A DNA stretch of 64,000 nucleotides, from contig CM060855.1 of assembly GCA_030737835.1 (NCBI GenBank), positions 8,967,434 through 9,031,433 on the forward strand, in the 5' to 3' direction. The stretch is from Acorus gramineus (taxonomy: Eukaryota; Streptophyta; Magnoliopsida; Acorales; Acoraceae). Below the pieces are notes generated by a model. That model was not told the origin of the DNA, searched no databases, and saw only the letters and a program-made list of their open reading frames with translations. This document shows positions 34,928 to 45,600 of the stretch, in pieces. A program made the translations under genes and the position numbers. Within the stretch, counting starts at the first letter, position 1. Every line of letters starts with the position of its first letter.

Positions 34928-37900
34928 ATGGAGAACAGTCTCTTCGTGAGTTCTTGTTTTGGGCATTCTATGTTATACGTTGTGCAAAATCTTGCCCTTG
35001 TTTGATTTTCTGGAACTCATTTGATTGTGCGTATTGGGTTTTTTTTCATTTCTTTTTCTTTCAGGTTTGTAGAATTCCACGTGACGTGGACACGGAGGGG
35101 TTGAGAGAGTTTATGAGCAGGTTTGGGGAGGTGGAAGATTGCCTAGTTCTGAAGGTATTACAAAATGCTTTGGTGATGGGTGTTATTGCTAATTGAACAA
35201 GGGACTTTCAGGATATTCAAATTTGGATTCAGGTTTAAAGTTTTCTTGATTCATTGAATTGCTTGGTGATGGCACATAAGAGATATTTTGGGAATGGATT
35301 CAGTATCCAATTTTGTGATATTCTTTATTGATTCTAATATAAGCTTACATTCATGTGGGACTCACATTTAAATATGTCATTCTAATGTGTTTTCGAAAAT
35401 AAATTGTATGAGCAGATATGTGGCAAGATAGGCATTTCTTTGAAATCTTAGAGATGGATAGAGTGATTTACAAACATGGTGAATGCATTTGGTGATTTGA
35501 TGAATGATAAGGGTTATTCTCTGAACAATTGAGCCTTGTAAATCCACTCTTGTGCTTTCCCTGGAAATGCAGCTGAAATTTTCCATCTTGTGAACCAAGC
35601 ATGGTTGTTTCTTTTCTGTAAGGTAAAGATTAGCTACTTTTAGAATTGAAGAATCCATTAATCTTTTTAGGTTGATGGTTCTTAGGACTTCCACTAATAT
35701 TGGCTTCTCAGGGTAACCCTGTTTAGTAACCAACTATTTCACTTTAATATCAAATTTATAAGTGTTATTGTTATGCATGGGATGCGCAGTTACTCCTGTG
35801 AAGTTGTGATTGGGGAAGGTGATTCAATGGGTCCCTTTGGTTATTATCAGTACACTATCGCTGGTCATTGTTCTCAGGTTCAGAGTTATTGGTCTTGGTT
35901 TGATGTATTCCATGGATCTTGATTTTATTTTAAATTTGAGGGAAGATATCTTGTTTGACAACGGAGATGGAGGTGAACCATCTCCTTTTCTTGCACTATT
36001 CTTGTTAGAATTACTATGTCGTTTTAACATACTGTGTTCTGGTGATTTTTTTACCTGGCCATAGAATTGGTGCTATTGATCAGTTGGTGGAAATTTGACA
36101 CTTGAACATATATTTTTTAGCCCTTATTAAGAGCTTTATAGTTGTCGTGAAGATAACCTATGTGTTTCTCCATTTCAGGAGTGGATCACTGGTTGGCCCC
36201 GTGGATATGGTTTTGTAGCATTCGCATCAGTTGAGGATGCAAAGGTATATGTTTATTTATTATTGCAGTTAGATTCTGCAGATAGCTATTGTTTTCCTTT
36301 AGCACTGGCAAGGACTCAACAAGCGATTGCCTAGTAGTATGATTTAAAGTTCAAATATTTTTATTCTGGCAGTGAAATAACTACCAGATGCTTAATTGAA
36401 ATTTCTTTTAAATAACATATTGGATATGTTTTGTTCATGTAACATTCTTTCTTAGGGAAGCTGGTGCATTTGACTATACGAGCATGCTTGTTAGCATTTT
36501 ATTCATATATTTTGCACACCGAAGGGAATAATTTTTCATCAAGCATTACTGCCTTTTAACTTTTTAAGTAAGTTACATAATGGTTTATATGTTGATGTCT
36601 ACTACACCATTGCATCAGTTCATAATTTTCTTTTGTTGTGACTAGGACCTGACACTTTATAGGCAGGAAGTTGTAAAATGACCAATGCTTTAAATCTTTG
36701 TCTTCTAGCCCAATTGGAACAATGCAGATAGAGGGACATAAGAAGTTTTGTAATTTTTAACAAGACACTTTGTTATAGAAAAAATCGCTAAGTTTATTTT
36801 ATATATACATAAATGGAATCCTACTTATCTTTATACATTGTTTCATGATATTCTGGTGCAAGCATGTCATGTTTGCTTTTTTATGGAAGATGCAGGCATG
36901 ATTTTTTTTTTTTTTTAATTCGTCAAATAAGGGCCTTATTGATTTCTAGTTATATTATATTGGATGCTTATGTAAATGGTTTCTCATGCCTGAGTACTCG
37001 TGGTCCTGTAGACTGCACTTGCAAGTAGGCATATTCTTGGAAGCAGAAATCTTGAAGTGAAAATTGCAAAACCAAGGTATATTATAACAACGATGTTGAG
37101 CATATTATATATTTCAAAAGAGCATTTTATTTGTGAGACTTATTCTCAGCACAGTGTTTTCTTGTTAATCTCATATTGTTGGGAAATGTAATTAGGTCAA
37201 TTCTACAGGAAGAAATGAAATCTTCTGAAAAGGAAGCAACCCGGATATTCATAAACAGAATACCTAACTCTGTCACAGAAGCAGTATTGCAAAGGCAAGT
37301 TTTCCTTGCATGGACATAGAATACCTAATGTGTTCCTCAGTTGTGACAGAGCATGATTAAATGTTTGCAGTCATTTTGAGGTTTACGGGGAGATTGAAGA
37401 TCTGTACATGCCAAAGGTGAGATAAATACTTTGGATAGCTCAAAGAATATCCCAAAATGAAATATTGGCTGTTTTCACTTATCTTGTTTCAATATTGGAT
37501 TTCAAACATAAAGCGTGAACATTCCCTTGACTACTATTTGAATGGAAAATCTCGCATCGGTATATATTGATGGGAATCCTATCAGTGCATGCTTGAATGG
37601 ATGACATATATTCATTAAAGAGTGAAAAATATTTCATTTATTAAAAAACTATGGATAGAGATATCATAAATGCTTCTTGATGGAGACGTATCATCCATTC
37701 CAAGCATGTAATGATGTGATTTCCATCAGCACGTACAGATATGAAATTTTCCGGTCTGGACACTATCACAACTTGATGTATGTTGTCTAATAATTTTTTT
37801 ACACCACTTTTTAGTTCCTTTTTTTTCTCTTTTTTCCCCCCTTCCACCACGTGATGGATCCCATTTCCCCTTGACCCTCCCACCCCCCCTTCCCTTCTTC

Positions 37901-40900
37901 TAACAACGTGATGAACCCATCAACTCCCTCCCCCCCCCCCCCCAACCCAATCAGCTGCACCATTCCTTCCCCTCCATCGACCAGCCAACCATGGCTTCCC
38001 GTCTTCCTTTTTGTGCACCTCAGTACGTAATTTTAGGCCCCCTAATGCCTTTTAAAACATTGCTTCCTACCTTGAAGTTTATGATATATGTAAACCACTA
38101 TAACTGCTAATTTTAAATAAGCTATCCTGATTTTTTTTACCTGAAGGCGTTTGATCCTTAAATCTTTAATTAAACACACACACACACACACGCTTTCCCC
38201 TTGTATGATTTTCACCCATTCTTTTTACACCTTTCCTTTTTTTCGCTTGGCTCTTTGTACACCTTTCGGCTATACATATTTTAAGTCTTTGCATGTGTTG
38301 TCGATTTTTTTTGTTACAGTTTAGTGTCTTTTTTTTTGTCATAACACCTACGTCCAGGCTCCAACTTTTTAATTGAATTGATGAAGATCGGCTTACATTA
38401 AGTATAAATTTTTATAGGAACCAGTCAACAAAGCATATCGTGGTATTGGGTTCATAAGTTTTAAAAATTCAGGTAAGCCAGTTTTTTTTTTTTTTGTAAG
38501 AAAAAAAATTTAATATGTTGATTGTATTTATGTTCATACAATCAACATATTAATATGTTCATAACCTGAGATTTATTATGTATTTAACTGCTTTTGGAGT
38601 TTGTGAAAGGCATTTCCGTTGCATTTTTTACTTCCTACTCCACCCATTCTCTGATATGACATTGAATTTTGATGCAAGACTGATGCAACTTACTGGGAGT
38701 AAGTCAGGTGGTTTTATAGCAGGAATAACAACCATTGACTTACTAATCTTGTCTAGATCATTGGTGTAGAAATTTAGAAGAAGGTAGAAAGACCTTCAAT
38801 GATCTTTAATGATCTAGAAATTTTGGACTCCATTTGGTGGAATTTGAAAAAGAGCGCCTGCCAAAATTGTATGTTGATTGCATTAGGTATAGAGGGTCAA
38901 CCATCAACACTTATCTTTCACATTTCTTATGGATGTGCTGACCTTGGATTTTAAAGACAAGGTGTCTTGTGTGTGTTGTTTGCAGATGATCTAATTTAAG
39001 TAAAGTGAATGCTTTTAATTTTGGTTGTCAATTCTATAGAAGAAAAAAGACTGAAATTTTGTGAATAAAAAATTTAGTAGAGGATATTGTTGGATTGGAT
39101 TGCAAAGAGATTTTCAAACTAATTTCCGTTAGCTTTGATTCCTCCATACAAGAGGATGACAATATATTTTCCTTAAAAAAGGACAAATTAAAGACAGAAC
39201 GAAGAACCCAAGTAACCATATTTATAATGAAGTTCAATCCAAGCCGGGCAGTTCCGGGGAGGCAGGTGATTGCTATATAGAGGAACATCTCACCGAAGAA
39301 TTAAAACAGAATTGTTGGGTTGGAGAGGAGCCATTGGTGTTTTATGTGATTGCAGCATATCATTGAGGCTTAATCAAAATTATACCAGATTGTCAAGAAA
39401 CTTGGTATGCTAAATGGTTAAGAGTTTTAGGCCGTAAAGAATTACTTGAGCATAATTTATGTGCAGCAGAAATGAGGATGCTGACATGAATGGGTGGTTA
39501 TTGGGGAAAGGAATTTAAAACTGGTATAATGTTCCGTGGTGCGAGGTGGGATCTCACCACCTGTAATTTATCGATGACTGTTAAAATTCTCACAATCAGT
39601 AATTTGTTGTTGACCTTTTCTATTTGTAAGGAATATTGACTAGTCCTTTTGTCAAAATAAATTATGGACGAATTGTTAATACCAGCTCCTCATGCTAACT
39701 TGCTGAGATGATGATTGTTGACTGAACAGATTCTGTCGATACCCTTATGACAGAAACTCATACATTGGGTGGCTCTGTCCTACTAGTTGATCGAGCATTT
39801 CCAAAGGCAACTCTCAGCACACTAATCATTTACTATTGCCATTTTTGTTGAATGATTATTTTTATCTGCATATTTCGGAGGTTGTATCTTCCAGGTGTTG
39901 CAGCTATTACTGGTGATTTATTCTGATTATCTGGATCCTCTATTTGACAATATTGTTCACTTAATGATGGGTTCAGGATGAGAATGCAAGGAAACCAAGC
40001 AGAGGAATGCAGGGTCAATATGGTTTATATAATGCTTATATTACACCGGTGACTAGGTATGCAGCACATGGTGCTCTGATGAAATATGATTCTGCTGGTT
40101 TGGCATATGGAAGTAAGTATTTCCAGTTTGATGTTTATCTGAATGTAGGTTGATAATAACATGCAGTTCCTATATTGTCTTTCGATGATGATAGGGGTCT
40201 CAGGACCTTCCCGTGGAATGGGCAAGAAGTTATTTGTTGGCAAGCTTCCTCAGGAGGCTAGTTCTAAAGAATTACGCCAATACTTTGGCAAATTTGGCCA
40301 GATTACGGATGTGTATGTCCCAAAGGTAATTTGCAGTCATTTTAACTTGCATTATTGGAAAAAAAAAAAAACAGTAAACACATAAACATTTCCATTCATG
40401 TAATCAGGATCTGAAGAAAGCTGGTCATAGGGGCTTTGGTTTTGTAACATTTGCTGAAGATGGTGCTGCCTATCGTGTCTTTCACAGGGCCCATGAGATC
40501 CTTGGACAAAAGGTATTTGAATAAAATAGAAGTTCAAACATCTTATTTGTTGCACTGGTATAGGCTTTTTTCTGTTATAAAAAAAACATTGTGAGATTTT
40601 TTTGCATTTTTTCAACTTAATTATTTCAGCTTTGAAGGGTAGTGTCATGAAGAGAATCCAGTACTGATGTGGACATCATGTTAGTGCTATCCTATCTGTA
40701 ATATTAGATTCAATTTGCCAAAAAGGTCATGTGATAATGAGTTCTTTTTTTAGAAAAAATAAATACTGGACTGCTTTAGAAATCTCAAATACAGTACTAT
40801 CATTCTTAATATTATCTTTGTTTACAATGATCAGATATTCTGTTCCAAGCTGAGGTAGTGCAATCGTTTCTTCTTATCTGTCGGATGCAGGTTAGAATAG

Positions 40901-41731
40901 ATTCAGCTATACCTCGTGATGATTCTGGAGCAAATGGTAGTTACATGGAAGATGTTGGATCTTATGGTGGATATGAAGGTCCTATGCGTAATGCATATAG
41001 CCGAGTCCACGAAAGCTTGGAATTCAGGGATGTGAGTATATTCATAGTTTCGGTTAATATCTGTCACTGTTGTTTTCTTACACGGTTAGAATAGATTCAG
41101 CTATACCTCGTGCTGATTCTGGAGCAAATGGTAGTTACATGGAAGATGTTGGATCTTATGGTGGATATGGAGGTCCTATGCATAATGCATATAGCCGAGT
41201 CCATGAAAGCTTGGACTTCATTGATGTGAGTATATTCGTACTTTAGGTTAATAATATCTGTCATTGTTTTCTTCAATGGCATTAGAAATCCTTGTTCACC
41301 TGATGTGCCACATTTTTAATTAGTGTGTTGAATGTTATGAATGAGATCTGATTTTACGATTCTTTGATGTTGGTTTTGTTGGATTTGGGTTAATCAAAAT
41401 TAGAATTTTCGAGTTTATGAAATTTTTTGGTTGATTCTTCATGGAAAAATGACTCCCTATTTCTTTTCTTTTTTATTTGCCCAATTTTTCTCAAACTTAC
41501 CTGAATTTTATCTAATCGTCAATTTCTGCCTTCCCGAAATTATTCCCCAATCAGAAACTTCGTTTCATCAGTACATAACATAAATTTCACACAAATGTTT
41601 CATTTTGGGCAAGGGTCTTGTATTGCATCGACATCTATTTTATGCTTTCCTTCATGCAGTGGAGTTACAGAGGTTGCAGCAGCAACAGCAGACTCTCACA
41701 TATGGACGACTGGAGGTACAGGCCATATTGA
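34928..41731 (+). CDS. Three-RRM hnRNP-like RNA-binding protein, 13 exons, frame broken in exon 7
   Basis: Exons: 34928-34945, 35065-35154, 36179-36244, 37012-37076, 37196-37294, 37371-37416, 38418-38474, 39730-39806, 39977-40112, 40195-40325, 40408-40512, 40891-41031 and 41660-41731. RRM1 spans exons 1-4 (SLFVCRIP, then RGYGFVAF). RRM2 spans exons 5-8 (RIFINRIP, then RGIGFISF). RRM3 spans exons 10-12 (KLFVGKLP, then RGFGFVTF). The C-terminus ends DDWRYRPY. Proteins of this DAZAP1/hnRNP A-like type bind mRNA and act in processing or transport. All phases agree except at exon 7: a six-T run makes the exon 57 nt where neighbours need 55 (mod 3), so exon 8 would be read out of frame and stop within seven codons, giving about 153 aa instead of about 366. 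It may be a homopolymer error, a real lesion, or avoided by an earlier weak donor at 38458. Introns 5 and 8 start with GC. Confidence 0.8.
37295..37370 (+). other. GC-AG intron (RRM gene intron 5)
   Basis: The donor is AAAG|GCAAGT and the acceptor TTTGCAG|T. Only this pair keeps the RRM2 frame (AVLQ to S-HFEVYGEIE). The rest of the donor matches the strong consensus, as is usual for GC donors. Confidence 0.75.
37544..37752. mobile_element. MITE family C in intron 6 of the RRM gene
   Basis: The left arm has 'ggaaaatctcgcatcggta' and 'atgcttgaatggatgac'; the reverse-complemented right arm has 'ggaaaatttcatatctgta' and 'atgcttggaatggatgat'. The arms are about 65 bp each. A related copy lies at 23925-24132. 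Confidence 0.65.
38511..38552. repeat. Perfect 17-bp hairpin in intron 7
   Basis: 'taatatgttgattgtat' (38511-38527) and its exact reverse complement (38536-38552) are separated by 8 nt. It lies 37 bp after the exon 7 donor. Confidence 0.9.
39807..39976 (+). other. GC-AG intron (RRM gene intron 8)
   Basis: The donor is CAAAG|GCAACT and the acceptor TTCAG|GAT. It joins LLVDRAFPK to DENARKPSRG in frame. No in-frame GT donor is nearby. Confidence 0.6.
40891..41280 (+). repeat. 194-bp tandem duplication of exon 12 and its following intron
   Basis: Copy 1 (40891-41084) contains the used exon 12. Copy 2 starts at 41085 and repeats the same 141-bp coding unit (41085-41225) with the same GTGAGT donor. 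Copy 2 is open in the same frame with a few substitutions (for example RADSG for RDDSG, YGGYGG for YGGYEG). In front of copy 2 the sequence is 'cttacacg', so the AG acceptor present before copy 1 (gatgcag) is missing. It is therefore probably skipped. Confidence 0.9.
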
Positions 41732-42662
41732 AAACACCGTTTTTGCCCGGCTATCATATTGATGAGCAGATAACGAATATGCTTTGGCTGTCAATGTGAT
41801 TAAGGATGTATTGATGTCAATTGTCTTGAAGCCAAACATACCATCTTTGCCATTGTTTGTTGCTATTGATTACATTTCAACCTATTGAAGATTGACTTGA
41901 AACTGATCATTTTTTGGTGGTTAATGCATTCACCAGATTGAATTGTTCCCCATTTTTGGGTCTAGGCCTAGTGGTTCTTCTGAAAATGAAAGCTGTCAGC
42001 ATGCTGGATAGGCTGAGAAGCTATGTGATAGACATGCAGCATTTCCTTTTCATTGATGAGGTGGGTGTGTGATTTAATATACAATTTTGAGACTTTTGGA
42101 CATTATGTTTCTTTGAAATGCAATTGAGGTCTATACCTACCTTATTTTCAAAAATAAATAAATAAATAAACTCAGACGATACACACATATATATATACAT
42201 CCAGACTTGTGGGTATCTTTGAACCATCTTGATTTTTGTTTAAAATATATACCCGTTTAATAAAGTATATAATCATATGAAAAATGGAAAGCATACCTCG
42301 ATAAATAGTACATACTTTTTTTCTACATGCCTTTTTTTCTTTAAAAAAATCAACTTTAATTTTTTATGTACTGCACTAGTGGAGTGTGTATATTGCACAA
42401 GGAATATGTACACGCCACTAGTGAAGTGTATGTTGAGGTGGATGACCTCTTCAAAGTTGCGGTTATAAAATGAATTATTCATCAAATGATATTGTGACAT
42501 TCTGAGAGGAACACGTATATCAAATAAAACACCATCTATAAAGAACCAACAATGGAAATATGATTGTTGAACTGCATTAGGTTGGTTTTATCACCCACAA
42601 ATTAAGATAAAGCAGAACAAAGACTGAATGTACAATTCACCTTTCCTGCGAAGCTGTGCCAA
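41732..42662. other. 3'-to-3' spacer between the RRM gene and MCCB
   Basis: It holds both 3' UTRs. Near 42370-42430 an imperfect stem of about 25 bp ('gcactagtggagtgtgtat' against 'gtacacgccactagtgaagt') forms a hairpin. No gene was recognised. Confidence 0.5.
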
Positions 42663-45600
42663 TCACATCCTGAATACACCGTATTTGGTGTCCTGAGGGG
42701 CATGCTTTATTGAAGCAGACAAACAGAGGCCTAGGATCTTCCTCGTGTCTGCGGGGTCAATGATGCCATCGTCCCATAGTCTTGCAGTTGAGTAATAAGG
42801 GCTGGCTTCTCTCTCATAGGCTTCCACAACTTTGCCCTTGAATTTCTCCTCATCCTCTTCGCTCCACTGCATAGAATCATAAGTTAGTGAATGAACAATG
42901 GTGAAGTGAAACATAGCAACAGTTTTACCTCTATGCGTTGCCTTTTCTTGTTGCTCTGCTCTATTTGAGCGAGGACACCGGCCGCCTGCAGGGATGACAA
43001 AGAACTTATACACGGTCATGGAGAAATGTTCCCATTGTACAGGTTCCTATTGATTGAAAATATACATTCCCGAGATCCAACAGATAAAACTTGGGTAGTT
43101 TGCAAATCATATCAGATATTTTATTAATATACTGCAGGAATTCTTCCTTTTTGTAAAAACCACGAATCAACGATGCCCTTCTACAGTAGATGGGTATACT
43201 TGTTCTAGTTAGCCTTTAGAAATATCTGTGTCATGAAGGTTTCTCGAGGGGAAAGTTTAATTGCAGCAAAAATTATTCTAAATATATATCTGCAATGAGT
43301 CAACTTTGAAGGAATGATGCAGTGAAAGTAAACCATAAAAAATGAAGCAAATATATTAGGTTATAAAAATATGTACATCATAGAGTTTTTAGATGAATGA
43401 ATTCTGCTTATATGAATTCTTACTAATTTATGAAGCAGTCTGGATTGGATAACATCTTAAAATTATGTTTGAAGCTTGCGGTGAAAGTATACGTTCTTTT
43501 AAATTTGATGCACTCAGAGGTATTGGATAAGAGAAATGTCATTGTTTGAGTAAAATATAACTAATTCAGGCAGTTGATCATTGTCATACTGTTTATGGGT
43601 AATTATAATGCATTAGTTTGGGGGCATTGTTGGAAGAATAATGCAGCCTTGGCCATTGATAAGAAAGAATGAAGAATGACTAAATTAATTTATATGTCAG
43701 CCATTGATAAGGAAAAAGTAACGTCAAATAAGTGATCAGTACTACATCTGTTCAAATGAATAAATGTGATACTGCATAAAATGGGTTTAGTACCTGCACG
43801 CCACCCATGACAGATATTTTAGCCGTGGGCCAGAGAAAAAGGAAGTTAGGACTATACGCACGTCCACACATTCCATAGTTCCCAGCTCCAAAACTTCCAC
43901 CCACCATGATGGTCATCTTTGGAACCTGTACAAAATGGTTCAAGATGAAGTATTAAATAGTCGAAGCGCAAACAAATTACCAGCAAGAAACTATTATCTG
44001 GTCACAAATATAAAAATGCAATCAAAACCTCAGGCAAAATTCTTATGCAGAACAGATAGGCATAGAATTCTTGAGATCCACTTCTTAGAAATGGTTTAAA
44101 CACCAGGCCTCCAAGTATCTACTGGCTCAGGTCAAGATTCTAGATATAATCCAATGAAGGGTTGACCCTAGTTTGTCCATTGTAAATCATTCTCAATCCA
44201 GAGTGGAACGTGTCATGCAGGTTTTTTTACCCATTCCACTGTCTTGAGATGTGATGTGAAGATGGTGATGGTCAACCATGTTTGTGAATGAAAGGCTATC
44301 CAACTCCACTGGTTGGGATCTGGTGATGTTTATGTGCATGTACGGTTAAGGTGCTACAATTTGACTCAATGTTTGAAGAAATTGCTCATGAGACGAACAA
44401 GAGGACAGCTGATTTACAGGCTTTCTGGATTCCAAAAATATGATATGTTTGTAATGATAATTCAATGCTTATTTTAAGTTAAAATAAAAGATGGTTTGCA
44501 GAAGATATGGTTTGCTGGTTGGGGGAAAAAAAATCTAACAAGCTAACTTGTGCCAAATGTCTAGCTCAATTAAAAGATGATGCCATATAACATCAGGGAG
44601 ATGGGTGATATGTGACGGTCAGTAGATCTAATGAAAAAAAAAAAAAACTTTTTTCCATTTAGGGGACGGTAATGCTATGAAAATTATAATACATGCAAAA
44701 ATCAAAACATGACTTCCGCTTATACAATATTAAAGCACAATCACACATTGAGTAGATGAGGCCCCGTCATAGAAAAAGAACATGTGTACAGGTTTGGCTC
44801 TTAAATGGGATTGAATTGTCACTAGAAAGAGAAAAAGCCTAATATGCAGGTTAACAATTACCTTAGCACAAGATACTGCCATCACCATTTTTGCTCCAGC
44901 TTTGGCAATTCCACCTGCTTCGGATCTTGAGCCAACCTGAAATTTATAAAAATGGAAGGTCAATGATCTTACAAAATGATTAGATATTGATTGTTATATC
45001 CTTGTTTGCATGTGTTTCAGATAAAGTAGTTAATTGACAAGGGATTATATTTAAATTGCTTTGCAGTTAAACACACACCTTACACCTGTTTTGGGAAAAT
45101 TGGTACTTCCTATGCACATTTGGCAGGTGGGGTTTGATCCCGTGACCTCATTTTTGGAAACAAGGGGTGCTAACCGGCTAACCAAGTTATGCTAAAAAGG
45201 ATAAGCTAAAGTTTTTTTTTTTTTTTTCTTGAACACATTTTGCAGAAATGGTCAAACATGCAACATATAGACAAATCTGTGGCATAAAAGACAATGTTAA
45301 CATGAATTTGTGCTCAGGCAGACTGGAAGCAACTTAATAATGTGGTGGCTTACATTGGACCATGTGTTGTTCAGATTCTCTTAGGAATCTACTTCAAGGC
45401 TCATGTTACCTGGACTTGCATTTAGATAACATATGGACAGCTTTACATATATGTTCAATGTCAAGGTTAGATTTCCATGATATAAAGGAAGGTGTTCAGA
45501 ATCTTACCATGAACCCTGTAATATTCTGAAGGAATATTAAAGGAATGTTGCGCTGAGCACATAATTCAATGAAGTGAGTTCCTTTCAGAGCAGATTCAGT

